Shown here: piece after piece, positions 8,112-15,523 of the stretch
Position numbering within the stretch: position 1 is the stretch's first letter
Layout: each line of letters starts with the position of its first letter
NCBI GenBank assembly: GCA_035546335.1
Contig: DATKDP010000048.1
Location: forward strand, 1-33,668
Length of the DNA: 33,668 bases
Direction: 5' to 3'
Source: DATKDP01 sp035546335
Lineage (GTDB): Bacteria > Acidobacteriota > Thermoanaerobaculia > Gp7-AA8
Notes under the pieces: generated by a model
What the model was told of the DNA's origin: nothing
Databases searched by the model: none
What the model saw: only the letters and a program-made list of their open reading frames with translations
Translations under genes and position numbers: made by a program

Positions 8112-8299
8112 CCACGGAGCTTGCCGGCCTGGACGAGGCGTTTCCTGACCTCCTCGTACGGCTCCTGTTGATCGCTCGCTCGCCGTTCCGCGAGGAGTTG
8201 ATCGTAGATGTCTTCCCAGATCTCTGCGTAGCGATCGAGATCGATCTGGACTGCGACCTTCCGCCCCTTCTCGTCGGTTACGAAGTGTATTCCTTCCAT
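8108..8299 (-). CDS. Small antitoxin-like protein, toxin missing
   Basis: The 63-residue protein begins MEGIHFVTDEKGRKVAVQID and ends VRKRLVQAGKLRG. I recognise it as the small antitoxin-like type usually found before a RelE-type toxin, but I cannot name the family precisely. AGGAG lies about seven bases before the ATG, and a TATCAT -10 box shared with two other antitoxin genes of this island lies just upstream (8331-8336). No toxin follows: the downstream frame is only 14 codons and then the DUF433 gene begins. It is intact but orphaned. Confidence 0.7.
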   Translation of the reverse strand: MEGIHFVTDEKGRKVAVQIDLDRYAEIWEDIYDQLLAERRASDQQEPYEEVRKRLVQAGKLRG

Positions 8300-8325
8300 T
8301 GCTTCTCCTGACGGATCATCGCTCT

Positions 8326-8342
8326 CGCCAATGATACGATCC
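8326..8342 (-). promoter_or_regulatory. Shared -10 region of the TA promoters
   Basis: The minus-strand word GGATCGTATCATTGGCG is identical to the -10 region at 6589-6594 and 8780-8785. The upstream -35 part is not conserved in this copy. Confidence 0.5.
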
Positions 8343-8390
8343 CACCCGGAGAAACACGAAGTCTGCCGTGTCCATTCTGCTTCTGGCGTC

Positions 8391-8468
8391 GAGCGGACGC
8401 TCCCCGGCCCTGCCGGCGCCGGCGGGACGATCCGCTACGAGTACGCCGCGCTCGGGAATCTTACTCGG
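8391..8468 (+). pseudogene. RHS/YD-repeat fragment
   Basis: Plus-strand translation gives GTIRYEYAALGNLTR, a clear YD repeat very like those of the RHS gene at the window start (compare GGTLRFTWDALGNLTR). Only about 25 codons remain, and they join directly to the insertion-sequence end at 8469. A second RHS locus, or a displaced piece of the first, was broken here. Confidence 0.65.
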
Positions 8469-8527
8469 CAGCAGCGGAATGTCAGGCTGCGGGTTGCTTC
8501 GGGACTCTTCTACTACGCCACCCTCCG
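8469..8527. mobile_element. Rearranged insertion-sequence scar
   Basis: Bases 8469-8503 match the left terminal DNA of the element at 4119-5359 in the same orientation. The next bases (8503-8527) match the transposase C-terminal GLFYYATL coding stretch, but in the opposite orientation relative to that terminus. The scar is therefore an end plus an inverted internal piece, the product of deletion or inversion between element copies. Confidence 0.65.
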
Positions 8528-8565
8528 ATGGCGGCCGACGAATCGAGCGCCAGCTTGTCAATCAT
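8523..8565 (-). pseudogene. vapC-type toxin cut off by the insertion-sequence scar
   Basis: The ATG at 8565 overlaps the end of the antitoxin gene and opens MIDKLALDSSAAIG, the standard PIN-toxin N-terminus with its first catalytic Asp. The next codons read into the insertion-sequence scar and stop at 8482. The remaining catalytic residues are lost. Confidence 0.7.
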
Positions 8566-8761
8566 GCTCGATCGCTCGCTTCCACTCGGCGATTGCCTCT
8601 GGTGGAAGCGTTCCGCGTAACTCGAGCCATGGTCTGCGCTGCGGGTCCTGCGTCTCGACTGACACCCGCACTCGTGCGTGATCCTCCACTCCCTCGAGTG
8701 GCTCATCGAGCTTGAGCTTCTGCTCATCGGCCAGGTACTCGGCGAGCACGGTCTTCGTCAT
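8558..8761 (-). CDS. Orphan antitoxin (DUF104/AF2212-like)
   Basis: The 67-residue protein reads MTKTVLAEYLADEQKLKLDE at the start, then PLEGVEDHARVRVSVE and a C-terminal ELRGTLPPEAIAEWKRAIEHD. It shares its N-terminal plan with the functional antitoxin at 6036-6266. The ATG at 8761 is chosen because TCCTCC, the complement of GGAGGA, is at 8767-8772; the frame extends further upstream through the promoter, which is not expected to be translated. Its toxin (8523-8565) is destroyed, so it remains as an antitoxin without a partner. Confidence 0.78.
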   Translation of the reverse strand: MTKTVLAEYLADEQKLKLDEPLEGVEDHARVRVSVETQDPQRRPWLELRGTLPPEAIAEWKRAIEHD

Positions 8762-8830
8762 TTGGGTCCTCCGTCGCCAATGATACGATCCAGACTCCAC
8801 AACGTGAAGATCGGCATGGCGATTCTCGGG
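8678..8830 (-). repeat. Duplicated TA promoter and antitoxin 5' block, copy 2
   Basis: This is the intact counterpart of 6507-6645. It lacks the 19-base deletion and therefore keeps an open antitoxin frame. Confidence 0.85.
8780..8808 (-). promoter_or_regulatory. Sigma70-like promoter of the orphan antitoxin
   Basis: On the minus strand TTCACG (8803-8808), a 17-base spacer and TATCAT (8780-8785) precede the ATG at 8761. The arrangement is identical to that at 6589-6617. Confidence 0.6.
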
Positions 8831-8844
8831 GGATTGTCGGACTG

Positions 8845-9258
8845 TCACTCGTCGGTCTCGCCGCTGTTTTCCGATCTCTCGGCGTCGGGATCACCAAACA
8901 GGAAGCTTCGTGCGTCGAACCACCGAAACGATGCCAGTCCATAGTAGACGTTGCTGGTATCGTCGGAAATCACGCGCACGATCTGTCGCAGTTGTCCTTC
9001 CGAAAATCGTGCGCGGTACTCGCGCCAGCGCGAGTACTCCGGTGCAGCCGAATCGACGTCCTCGTCGCGGGTGTAAAACGAGATGTAGCCGTCCGGCTCG
9101 CAATCGTTGCCCCGTGAGTCGAGTAATCGTCCCATCGCGGTGATCGTGTAACGGAACATGCAGGGATGGGGAAACGACTTGGTCTGGAACCACGCGCCTG
9201 CGGCATCGTAGCCGTCGGGTAGCGGTGCCTCGCAACGGATTTCGTCAAATAGTCCCAT
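8845..9258 (-). CDS. Conserved-looking protein of unknown function
   Basis: The 137-residue protein begins MGLFDEIRCEAPLPDG and continues AGAWFQTKSF and MFRYTITAMGRLLDS. I recognise this N-terminal pattern from small uncharacterised bacterial proteins but cannot name a function. The C-terminal half is acidic, ending in a charged tail. It has no signal peptide. The frame can be extended upstream to 9432, but the extension is low-complexity and the MGLFD start is the natural one. Position at the edge of a toxin-rich island makes an immunity-type role possible, which is speculation. Confidence 0.7.
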   Translation of the reverse strand: MGLFDEIRCEAPLPDGYDAAGAWFQTKSFPHPCMFRYTITAMGRLLDSRGNDCEPDGYISFYTRDEDVDSAAPEYSRWREYRARFSEGQLRQIVRVISDDTSNVYYGLASFRWFDARSFLFGDPDAERSENSGETDE

Positions 9259-9322
9259 CGGATGGCTTCCGGAGCAGTCGATGTCGGAATGTCCAGCCAC
9301 TTCGAGTGGCCGGCAATCGGGA

Positions 9323-9796
9323 TCATTGAATCCACGAGAGGGGATTCGGCGAGTCGGGAATTGCGATTCGATGGTTCTGTCCGTTGATCCGGACCTCGGC
9401 GATGGTTCGATCGGATTCCCGCTGATATCCACGGATCTCGTATTGGATGTTCTGCACGTAGAGATCCTTCTGGCGCCGCCAGCGATCGAAATGGTTCACG
9501 GCATCCTCGAGGTCATCGCGATCGGCGATGAAGACCACCCCTCGCGCCCAGAGGCAGGTAGCAGCCTGTTCGTCGGCATCGAGTGAGACTCCGCCTTTCT
9601 GCCACCGCTGCATGAAGTGCTCGAAGCGCTTGCGGGTTTTCGCTTCCGGCGAGTCGTTGAACATTCCTCCCATCGAGGAGACGAGGGAGGTTTCACCGTC
9701 GGGCGAGGGCTCCGCAGAGGTTCCTTTGTCCAGGAACTGCCGCTTGACGATGACCAGAACGATGAGCAGGCAAACGAACACCGCGAGTTTTTTCAC
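9323..9796 (-). CDS. Membrane-anchored or secreted unknown protein
   Basis: The 157-residue protein starts at GTG (9796) with AGGAGA six to seven bases upstream. Residues 2-18 (KKLAVFVCLLIVLVIVK) form a single hydrophobic anchor or uncleaved signal. The rest is a soluble domain containing ATCLWARGVVFIADRDDL and NHFDRWRRQKDLY. I do not recognise a named family. It lies 64 bases upstream of the 8845-9258 gene on the same strand and may be co-transcribed with it. Confidence 0.72.
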   Translation of the reverse strand: MKKLAVFVCLLIVLVIVKRQFLDKGTSAEPSPDGETSLVSSMGGMFNDSPEAKTRKRFEHFMQRWQKGGVSLDADEQAATCLWARGVVFIADRDDLEDAVNHFDRWRRQKDLYVQNIQYEIRGYQRESDRTIAEVRINGQNHRIAIPDSPNPLSWIQ

Positions 9797-9853
9797 GAAG
9801 GCTCTCCTTTGCTACGGATTCGATGGAATCAGGATACTGTATCGCACATTGGC

Positions 9854-9960
9854 TCGCACCCCGTTCGGGGTGCGACGTGGTGGATTTCGCTCCTTCGTTT
9901 CCGGTGGTGTCGCTTCGCTCCACCACCGGCTGGAGTCCTTGCATCCCTTCGGGATGACTC
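9854..9960 (+). repeat. Dispersed repeat A, copy 1
   Basis: About 107 bases that recur in inverted orientation at 32746-32856. It contains three nested palindromes: CGCACCCCGTTCGGGGTGCG, GGTGGTG...CACCACC and CATCCCTTCGGGATG. Confidence 0.85.
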
Positions 9961-9992
9961 GGGGGACTGCCGCATCACACGCGCTGTGTTGT

Positions 9993-10016
9993 CGCGCAAA
10001 TGCTTCGTCCCTACGA
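9993..10016 (-). repeat. Dispersed repeat B, partial copy
   Basis: Only the outer part of the repeat (complement of TCGTAGGGACGAAGCATTTG) is present, joined almost directly to repeat A. Confidence 0.6.
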
Positions 10017-10059
10017 TCGTCGCAGGGAGAGGGGACGTGGCTGCCGCTCCTGCCAGGGG

Positions 10060-10758
10060 TCAGTTCTGGGTGATCTTGCTGCCTTTCAGCGTGAGCTCGC
10101 CGGATGCCTTCACGGTCACGCGGGCGCCTTCGAGATTCAGATCGGTCTGACCCTTGAGGAGTGCACTCAGTCCGATCAGCTTGAGCCCGCCGCCGGTCGT
10201 TTCGAGCAGCGCGTTGCCGCCGGACTTCATGGTGAGCGCGCCGGTCGATTCGAGCGTGGCGCTGCCGCCCGACTTCATGTTGAACGCGGACGCGGCCTGC
10301 ATGGTCGTCGCTCCTCCGGAAGTGAGGTTGATTGCCGAGCCGCTGCTGATCGACGTGTTGGCCCCGGTCGTCACATTGAGAGCGGAATTCGTGGTGATGG
10401 AAGTATTGCCGTTGGAGACGAGCGAGAGCGATGAGCCGCTCTGAAGCGTCGCGCCCCCTCCCGCTTTCGCGATGAGGCCCGCGGTGCTTTCGAGGGCGAT
10501 CGATCCTCCCTTGATCGTCACCGAGCCGGTCCCGGCGTTGATGACGTAGTTGCCACCCGACTGGGTGATGCCACTGAGGGTGGCAAGTCTCGTCCTGAGC
10601 TCCGAGACGCTCCGCTCGAGCCCATCCGACTTCGCCTGGAGTGCGTCGATCTGTTTCTGCATTTTCGCCATCTGGTCGCGCAATGCCTCAATGCCCTGCG
10701 CCGAAAGCGTGCTCGTTGTGAGAAGCAACGTGGTGACGACGATTGCGAATCGTTTCAT
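10060..10758 (-). CDS. Secreted coiled-coil and octapeptide-repeat protein
   Basis: The 232-residue protein starts at ATG 10758 with GGAGG six bases upstream. It has a signal peptide (KRFAIVVTTLLLTTSTLSAQG) and a heptad-like coiled coil around residues 22-61. From about residue 72 it is built of eight-residue repeats: LQSGSSLS, LVSNGNTS, ITTNSALN, VTTGANTS, ISSGSAIN, LTSGGATT and so on. At least thirteen are uninterrupted (genomic 10183-10494), with more octads near the C-terminus. Octad repeats of this kind form the triple-stranded beta-prism of T4 gp5 and VgrG spike tails, and the coiled coil suggests trimerisation. No enzymatic domain is visible. An extracellular trimeric stalk is my inference. 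An upstream ATG at 10785 lacks support. Confidence 0.8.
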   Translation of the reverse strand: MKRFAIVVTTLLLTTSTLSAQGIEALRDQMAKMQKQIDALQAKSDGLERSVSELRTRLATLSGITQSGGNYVINAGTGSVTIKGGSIALESTAGLIAKAGGGATLQSGSSLSLVSNGNTSITTNSALNVTTGANTSISSGSAINLTSGGATTMQAASAFNMKSGGSATLESTGALTMKSGGNALLETTGGGLKLIGLSALLKGQTDLNLEGARVTVKASGELTLKGSKITQN

Positions 10759-10895
10759 GGGTTCCTCCGATGTCTGTGCGCTCATGCTAACCGAATTCGG
10801 GGGCGCGGATGACTGAGGGGGGTTGGTGAGTTGGTGGCGCGCTGAGGTGGAATGGATGCGGACGGGATTGCATAGCGGAACATTCGACCCTGGGG

Positions 10896-13691
10896 ATGCG
10901 TTTTGAAATTCTTCGCATGTCGCTCCGAACCATCCACATCCATGGCGCGCGGACCCACAATCTCAAGAACATCTCGGTCGAGATTCCGCAGCGGCAACTG
11001 ACGGTCGTCACCGGCCCCTCCGGCTCGGGGAAGTCGTCGCTCGCCTTCAATACGCTCTACGCCGAGGGGCAGCGCCGTTTCGTGGAATCGATGTCGACCT
11101 ATGTCCGGCAGTTCCTCGAGAGGATGGAGCGGCCGGATGTCGATGACATTGAAGGCATTCTTCCGGCGATCGCGGTCGAGCAGAAGAACTCGGTGAAGAA
11201 TGCGCGCTCGACCGTGGCAACGGCGACGGAGCTGGCCGATCACCTCCGGCTGCTGATGACCTGGCTGGGCGAGACGTGGTGCCCCGAGTGCAACGTGAGG
11301 GTGCAGCGGGAGTCGGCCGAGTCGATCACGCGGCAGGTGCTCGATACGCTGATGGGGGGACGCGCGGTCGTCCTCGCCCCTCTCTTTTTTCCGGAAGAGG
11401 GGCGCACGACCGTACTCCAGCAGCTCGTCAAAGGCGGCTACTACCGGATCTGGATGGACGGAAAGATCGAGGACCTGAAAGAGATTGACACGAGTGGCGC
11501 AACCTCGATCGAGCTCGTCGTCGGCCGCTTTCGGATCGCGACGGATCAGCAGGCGGCGCTCGCCGATGCGATCGAACAGGCGTTCTCGCTCTCGGGCGGA
11601 ACGGTCAACATCCTCGAGCAGGCGGGCGAGCAGTGGCTGAGCCACCGCTACTCCTCGAGCTTCCACTGCGACCGTTGCGGCACCGAGTTTCCGGAGCTGC
11701 GCCCGCACCTCTTTTCCTTCAACTCACCGCTGGGCGCCTGCACGGAGTGTCAGGGATACGGCCGAGTCATCGGAATCGATCTCGACAAGGTGATTCCCGT
11801 TCGCTCGCAGCGCCTCGACGAGCTTCCGATCGCTCCCTTCAACTCGCCCGGCTACGAGGACTGCTACGACGATCTGGAGAAGGCGGCGAAGAAGTACAAG
11901 CTGCGGCTCGACGTTCCCATCGAGAAGCTGACCGAGAAGGAATGGGACGTTCTCTACAACGGCCGCGGCAAATGGTACGGGATCAAGGGGTTCTTCGAAT
12001 GGCTGGAGACGAAGAAGTACAAGATTCACGTCCGGGTGAAGCTCGCCAAGTACCGCGCCTACACCCACTGCCCCGCGTGTGACGGCACACGCCTCAAGCC
12101 CGCCGCGAGAAACGTCCGCTTTCGCGATCTCGACATCGCCCGACTGTTCGCCATGAACGTCGCCGAGGCGCGCCGCTTCTGGCAGTTCCTGGCGATGACG
12201 AAAGAGGAGGAGGAGATTGCCGGCCACCTCCGGCGCGAGATCGTCAACCGCCTCGTCTATCTCGACGAGGTCGGCCTCGGGTATCTTACGCTCGACCGGC
12301 AGACGCGAACGCTCTCGGGAGGCGAAGCGCAGCGCATCAATCTCGCTGCGGCCCTCGGCGGCGCGCTCACCGAGACGCTCTACGTGATCGATGAGCCGAC
12401 CGTCGGTCTCCACGCGCGCGACAGCGAGCGGCTTCTCGCCGTTCTGAAGCGCCTGCGGAATGCCGGGAACACGGTCGTCGTCGTGGAGCACGATCCGACG
12501 ATCATCGCCGGGGCCGATCATCTCATCGAGCTCGGTCCCGGAGCGGGAGAGCTCGGCGGAGAGGTCGTCGCTTGCGGTCCGCCGGGCGCCGTCGCGCTCG
12601 ATTCCGCCGCCGTTGTGATCCGCTCGACGCCGATCAGTGACATGCTCGACAAGCGAGACAACGGGACGATCGGGATCCGCGGGGCGCGCGAGCACAATCT
12701 GAAAAACATCGATGTCGACATTCCGCTCCGCAAGCTCGTCGCGGTCACGGGTGTTTCGGGCTCGGGGAAGTCGACGCTGATTCGCGACTGCCTCTACAAC
12801 GTCTATCAGCGAGGCTTTCGAGGCGTGATGAAGGGGGAGGTGGGGGCGGTCGACCGCATCATCGGAGCCGAAAGGCTCGAGGACATCCAGTTCGTCGACC
12901 AGTCGCCGATCGGCCGCTCGACCCGTTCGAATCCGGCGACCTACGTCAAGGCGTGGGACGAGATCCGGAAGCTGCTGGCGCAGACGACGAGCGCTTCGCT
13001 GAACGGCGTCACCGCGGGAATGTTCTCATTCAATACCGTCGGAGGACGCTGCGATCAGTGCGAGGGTGCCGGCTTCGTGGTCATCGACATGCAGTTTCTC
13101 GCCGATATCGAGATCGTCTGCGAGCGCTGCGAAGGGCGCCGGTTCGGCGAGAAGGTTCTGAAGGTGAAGTACAAGGGAAAGAACGTCGACGCGATTCTCG
13201 CGATGACGGTCGACGAGGCGATCCGCTTCTTCATGAGCGCCCGTGGTCTGGTTCGGAAGCTCGACGCGCTTCGCGCCGTCGGTCTCGGCTATCTGCGCCT
13301 CGGGCAATCCACTGCATCGCTCTCGGGGGGTGAGGCGCAGCGGCTCAAGCTCGCCTCGTTTCTCGTCGGGACTGATCGATCGTCGGATTCCCGTCTCTTT
13401 CTCTTCGACGAGCCGACGACCGGGCTGCACGCGAGCGACATCCGGCAGCTTCTCCAGACGTTTCGCAAGCTGATCGACCACGGCAATTCGATCGTCGTCA
13501 TCGAGCACAATCTGCAGCTCATCGGCGAGGCGGACTGGGTGATCGATCTCGGGCCGGAAGGGGGCGACGGGGGTGGCGAGCTCGTAGCGACGGGCAGGCC
13601 GATGGAGATTGCAGCGAATCCGCGGAGCATCACGGGGCGGTACCTTCTCGCCGAGAGCAGCCGGGTGCCGGGCGTGTCGGCGACGGCGTAA
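10896..13691 (+). CDS. uvrA: Excinuclease ABC subunit A
   Basis: The 931-residue protein is the damage-sensing ATPase of nucleotide excision repair, acting with UvrB in the cytoplasm. Both ABC modules are complete: Walker A GPSGSGKSS near residue 40 and GVSGSGKST near 619; signatures LSGGEAQRINL near 473 and LSGGEAQRLKL near 809; Walker B segments YVIDEPTVGLH and FLFDEPTTGLH. Zinc-binding CxxC pairs are present (CPEC from residue 129, CDRC/CTEC, CPAC, CDQC/CERC). The insert between Walker A and the first signature is full, so this is not the short UvrA2 type. The gene stands alone. The start is uncertain: ATG 10917 (MSLRTIHIHGARTHNLKN) fits homologues better, ATG 10896 is the longest; neither has a strong ribosome binding site. 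Confidence 0.96.
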   Translation: MRFEILRMSLRTIHIHGARTHNLKNISVEIPQRQLTVVTGPSGSGKSSLAFNTLYAEGQRRFVESMSTYVRQFLERMERPDVDDIEGILPAIAVEQKNSVKNARSTVATATELADHLRLLMTWLGETWCPECNVRVQRESAESITRQVLDTLMGGRAVVLAPLFFPEEGRTTVLQQLVKGGYYRIWMDGKIEDLKEIDTSGATSIELVVGRFRIATDQQAALADAIEQAFSLSGGTVNILEQAGEQWLSHRYSSSFHCDRCGTEFPELRPHLFSFNSPLGACTECQGYGRVIGIDLDKVIPVRSQRLDELPIAPFNSPGYEDCYDDLEKAAKKYKLRLDVPIEKLTEKEWDVLYNGRGKWYGIKGFFEWLETKKYKIHVRVKLAKYRAYTHCPACDGTRLKPAARNVRFRDLDIARLFAMNVAEARRFWQFLAMTKEEEEIAGHLRREIVNRLVYLDEVGLGYLTLDRQTRTLSGGEAQRINLAAALGGALTETLYVIDEPTVGLHARDSERLLAVLKRLRNAGNTVVVVEHDPTIIAGADHLIELGPGAGELGGEVVACGPPGAVALDSAAVVIRSTPISDMLDKRDNGTIGIRGAREHNLKNIDVDIPLRKLVAVTGVSGSGKSTLIRDCLYNVYQRGFRGVMKGEVGAVDRIIGAERLEDIQFVDQSPIGRSTRSNPATYVKAWDEIRKLLAQTTSASLNGVTAGMFSFNTVGGRCDQCEGAGFVVIDMQFLADIEIVCERCEGRRFGEKVLKVKYKGKNVDAILAMTVDEAIRFFMSARGLVRKLDALRAVGLGYLRLGQSTASLSGGEAQRLKLASFLVGTDRSSDSRLFLFDEPTTGLHASDIRQLLQTFRKLIDHGNSIVVIEHNLQLIGEADWVIDLGPEGGDGGGELVATGRPMEIAANPRSITGRYLLAESSRVPGVSATA

Positions 13692-13717
13692 TCCCGTCAT
13701 CCTGAGTGGTGCGAATT

Positions 13718-14095
13718 TCAGCGAATGCAGCGGAGGTGCTGCCGCTCTTCGGGGCGCCAGCTCGAGGCGATGAAGCGGGCGCGCAGCGCGGGCATCTTCC
13801 GCACCAGGAGGATGTATCCGAAGATCACGACGTGGAGAAGCAGCAGGATCGCGAGGGTGTCCTCGCGTGTGAAAAAGGGAAGCCGTGCCGACTTCCAGGT
13901 GATGAATGCGATGTCGATCGCCGTGAGAAGGGAGACGTCGACGAGATCCTGAAGGAACGCGCGACGCCTGGCGCTGCGGATGATCGCTCTCGCATCGATG
14001 CACGGTTCGGGGCTCACCGCCGTCGCATCGAGGGCGCCGGGAAGAAGGTAGATCTCGCTCGGATTCGGTCGTGTCATCGGCTCTCGTATGATCAA
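13718..14095 (-). CDS. Small two-pass membrane protein, unknown function
   Basis: The 125-residue protein has a polar N-terminus (EIYLLPGALDAT, then CIDARAIIRSARRRAF) and two hydrophobic segments, roughly residues 52-68 (VDVSLLTAIDIAFITW) and 80-98 (TLAILLLLHVVIFGYILLV), followed by a basic tail. No named family is recognised. It is convergent with uvrA, with 26 bases between them. A second in-frame ATG at 14077 (MTRPNPSEIY) is an equally good start. Confidence 0.7.
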   Translation of the reverse strand: MIIREPMTRPNPSEIYLLPGALDATAVSPEPCIDARAIIRSARRRAFLQDLVDVSLLTAIDIAFITWKSARLPFFTREDTLAILLLLHVVIFGYILLVRKMPALRARFIASSWRPEERQHLRCIR

Positions 14096-14196
14096 AATAA
14101 CTATGCCGAGCGAGCCGGAATTCCTGCAGTTCGAATCTCCGAGAGTCTCGGGCCGCGAGCCTCAGAGGTCTGCGGATGTGTCTGGTGTCCGCCTCC

Positions 14197-14291
14197 CGGT
14201 AGGGACGAAGCATTTGCGCGAGAGACAGGGCAGCGGGCTCGCCCGATCGCGACGCAGCGCAATAGCTTCGTCCGGGTGCTTGGCATGCTCA
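14197..14291 (+). repeat. Dispersed repeat B, copy 1
   Basis: It runs from GGTAGGGACGAAGCATTTGC to the AATAGCTTCGTCCGGGTGCT end. The two edges are imperfect inverted complements (GACGAAGC and GCTTCGTC), so the unit can fold. The surrounding gap 14096-14517 holds only repeats and no gene. Confidence 0.85.
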
Positions 14292-14304
14292 GACCAACCG
14301 CTAA

Positions 14305-14334
14305 CGGGGAGAGCGGGCGTCCCGCGCCCGCCCC
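14305..14334. repeat. Palindromic GC-rich block C
   Basis: GGGGAGAGCGGGCGTCCCGC and the following GCCCGCCCC recur in reverse complement at 28054-28083, with a degenerate copy near 27996-28024. It lies between two inverted copies of repeat B. Confidence 0.7.
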
Positions 14335-14370
14335 GGGGGTGGAAGGGCGGCGCGCGATTGCCGAAGCGAA

Positions 14371-14471
14371 TGTCACAGTCTCGCAAGCACCCGTGCGACG
14401 CTATTGCGCTGCGCTGCAGTCATGCGAGCCTGTCGCCGCGGCCGGCGCGCAAATGCTTCGGCCCTACGAGA
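14371..14471 (-). repeat. Dispersed repeat B, copy 2 (inverted)
   Basis: This is the reverse complement of the unit at 14197-14291. Together they form a large inverted repeat with block C in the loop. Confidence 0.85.
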
Positions 14472-14517
14472 ATCCGACGGATCTCGGCGTACTCGTCTGT
14501 GAGTCTCGCGGATGACG

Positions 14518-15504
14518 TCAGATTCTGATCGCGTGGCGAAGATAGAAGTTGTAGTCGCCGAGGCGTTCCTGCAGCTTCCGGACGACGGCGTCGGGCAGCG
14601 GCTGGCCGGAGGCGGCGACATTCGTCTCGACCTGGTGGGCGTTCTTCGCGCCGGGGATCGTGGTGGAGACGGCGTCGTTCGCCAGGACGAAGCGAAGCGC
14701 GGCCTCGGCGATCGTCTGCGCGGCTCCGGTGACGATGCCCTTCACTTCGTCGACGCGCTCCATGACCTCGGTGAGGCGCCGTGAGGTCAGGAAGTTCTGG
14801 CGGACATCGTTCGCTGGGAAGACGCTGTTCGCGCGATATTTGCCGGTCAGCAACCCGGAGGCGAGGGGGACGCGGGCGATGATGCCGTATCCATGCTCTT
14901 TGGCGAGAGGGAGCAGCTCCCTGGCCGGTGCCTGGTTGAGAACGTTGTAGAGCACCTGAAGCGTGTATCCCCAGCCGCGACGGATGATCTCGATACCCTC
15001 TTCGGGGCGGAAGATCGAGATGCCCCAGAAACGGATCTTGCCGATTCCTTGCAGCATCTCCATCGCCTCCTGAATCTCTCCCCGTTCGAGCTCTTCGATC
15101 GTGGGGTTGTGAAGCTGGTAGACATCGACGTAGTCGGTTCGAAGGCGCTTGAGGGAACCGTCGATGGCGTAGAAGATGTGCTGTTTGGAGAAGTCTCTCC
15201 GGTGCTCGCCCGCCGAGGTGCGCATGTTGCCGACCTTGGTGGCGAGCACGACGTCTTCTCGTTTGCGCGAGAGAACGATTCCCATGAGCGACTCGCTGCG
15301 CCCCTGCCCGTAGATGTCGGCGGTATCGTAGAAGTTGACACCGAGGTCGCGAGCGCGACGGAGTGCGGCGAGTGATTCGGCATCGGTGGTATTACCCCAG
15401 CCGACCGGAACGCCGCCGACTTCGGCTGCGCCGCCAATGGCCCAACCGCCGAATCCGATCTCGCTGACTTTGATGCCGGTATTGCCGAAAGAACGGTAAT
15501 CCAT
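14518..15504 (-). CDS. Aldo/keto reductase
   Basis: The 328-residue protein is a NAD(P)H-dependent oxidoreductase with the TIM-barrel fold of the AKR superfamily. The catalytic tetrad is complete: Asp60 in NFYDTAD, Tyr65 in DIYG, Lys90 in LATKVG and His132 in QLHNP. The cofactor-binding C-terminal part (TTIPGAKNAHQVETNVAA) is present. Substrate cannot be assigned; the sequence is close to the broad group of aldo/keto reductases acting on small aldehydes or ketones. It starts 19 bases after serA on the same strand, so it is probably the last gene of the serine-cluster transcript. Confidence 0.93.
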   Translation of the reverse strand: MDYRSFGNTGIKVSEIGFGGWAIGGAAEVGGVPVGWGNTTDAESLAALRRARDLGVNFYDTADIYGQGRSESLMGIVLSRKREDVVLATKVGNMRTSAGEHRRDFSKQHIFYAIDGSLKRLRTDYVDVYQLHNPTIEELERGEIQEAMEMLQGIGKIRFWGISIFRPEEGIEIIRRGWGYTLQVLYNVLNQAPARELLPLAKEHGYGIIARVPLASGLLTGKYRANSVFPANDVRQNFLTSRRLTEVMERVDEVKGIVTGAAQTIAEAALRFVLANDAVSTTIPGAKNAHQVETNVAASGQPLPDAVVRKLQERLGDYNFYLRHAIRI

Positions 15505-15523
15505 CGAGTCTCCGCTGGTCAGC

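Noticed and set aside
11724..12695. 323-codon minus-strand frame inside uvrA
   Set aside because: Antisense to uvrA motifs, without its own ribosome binding site or domain.
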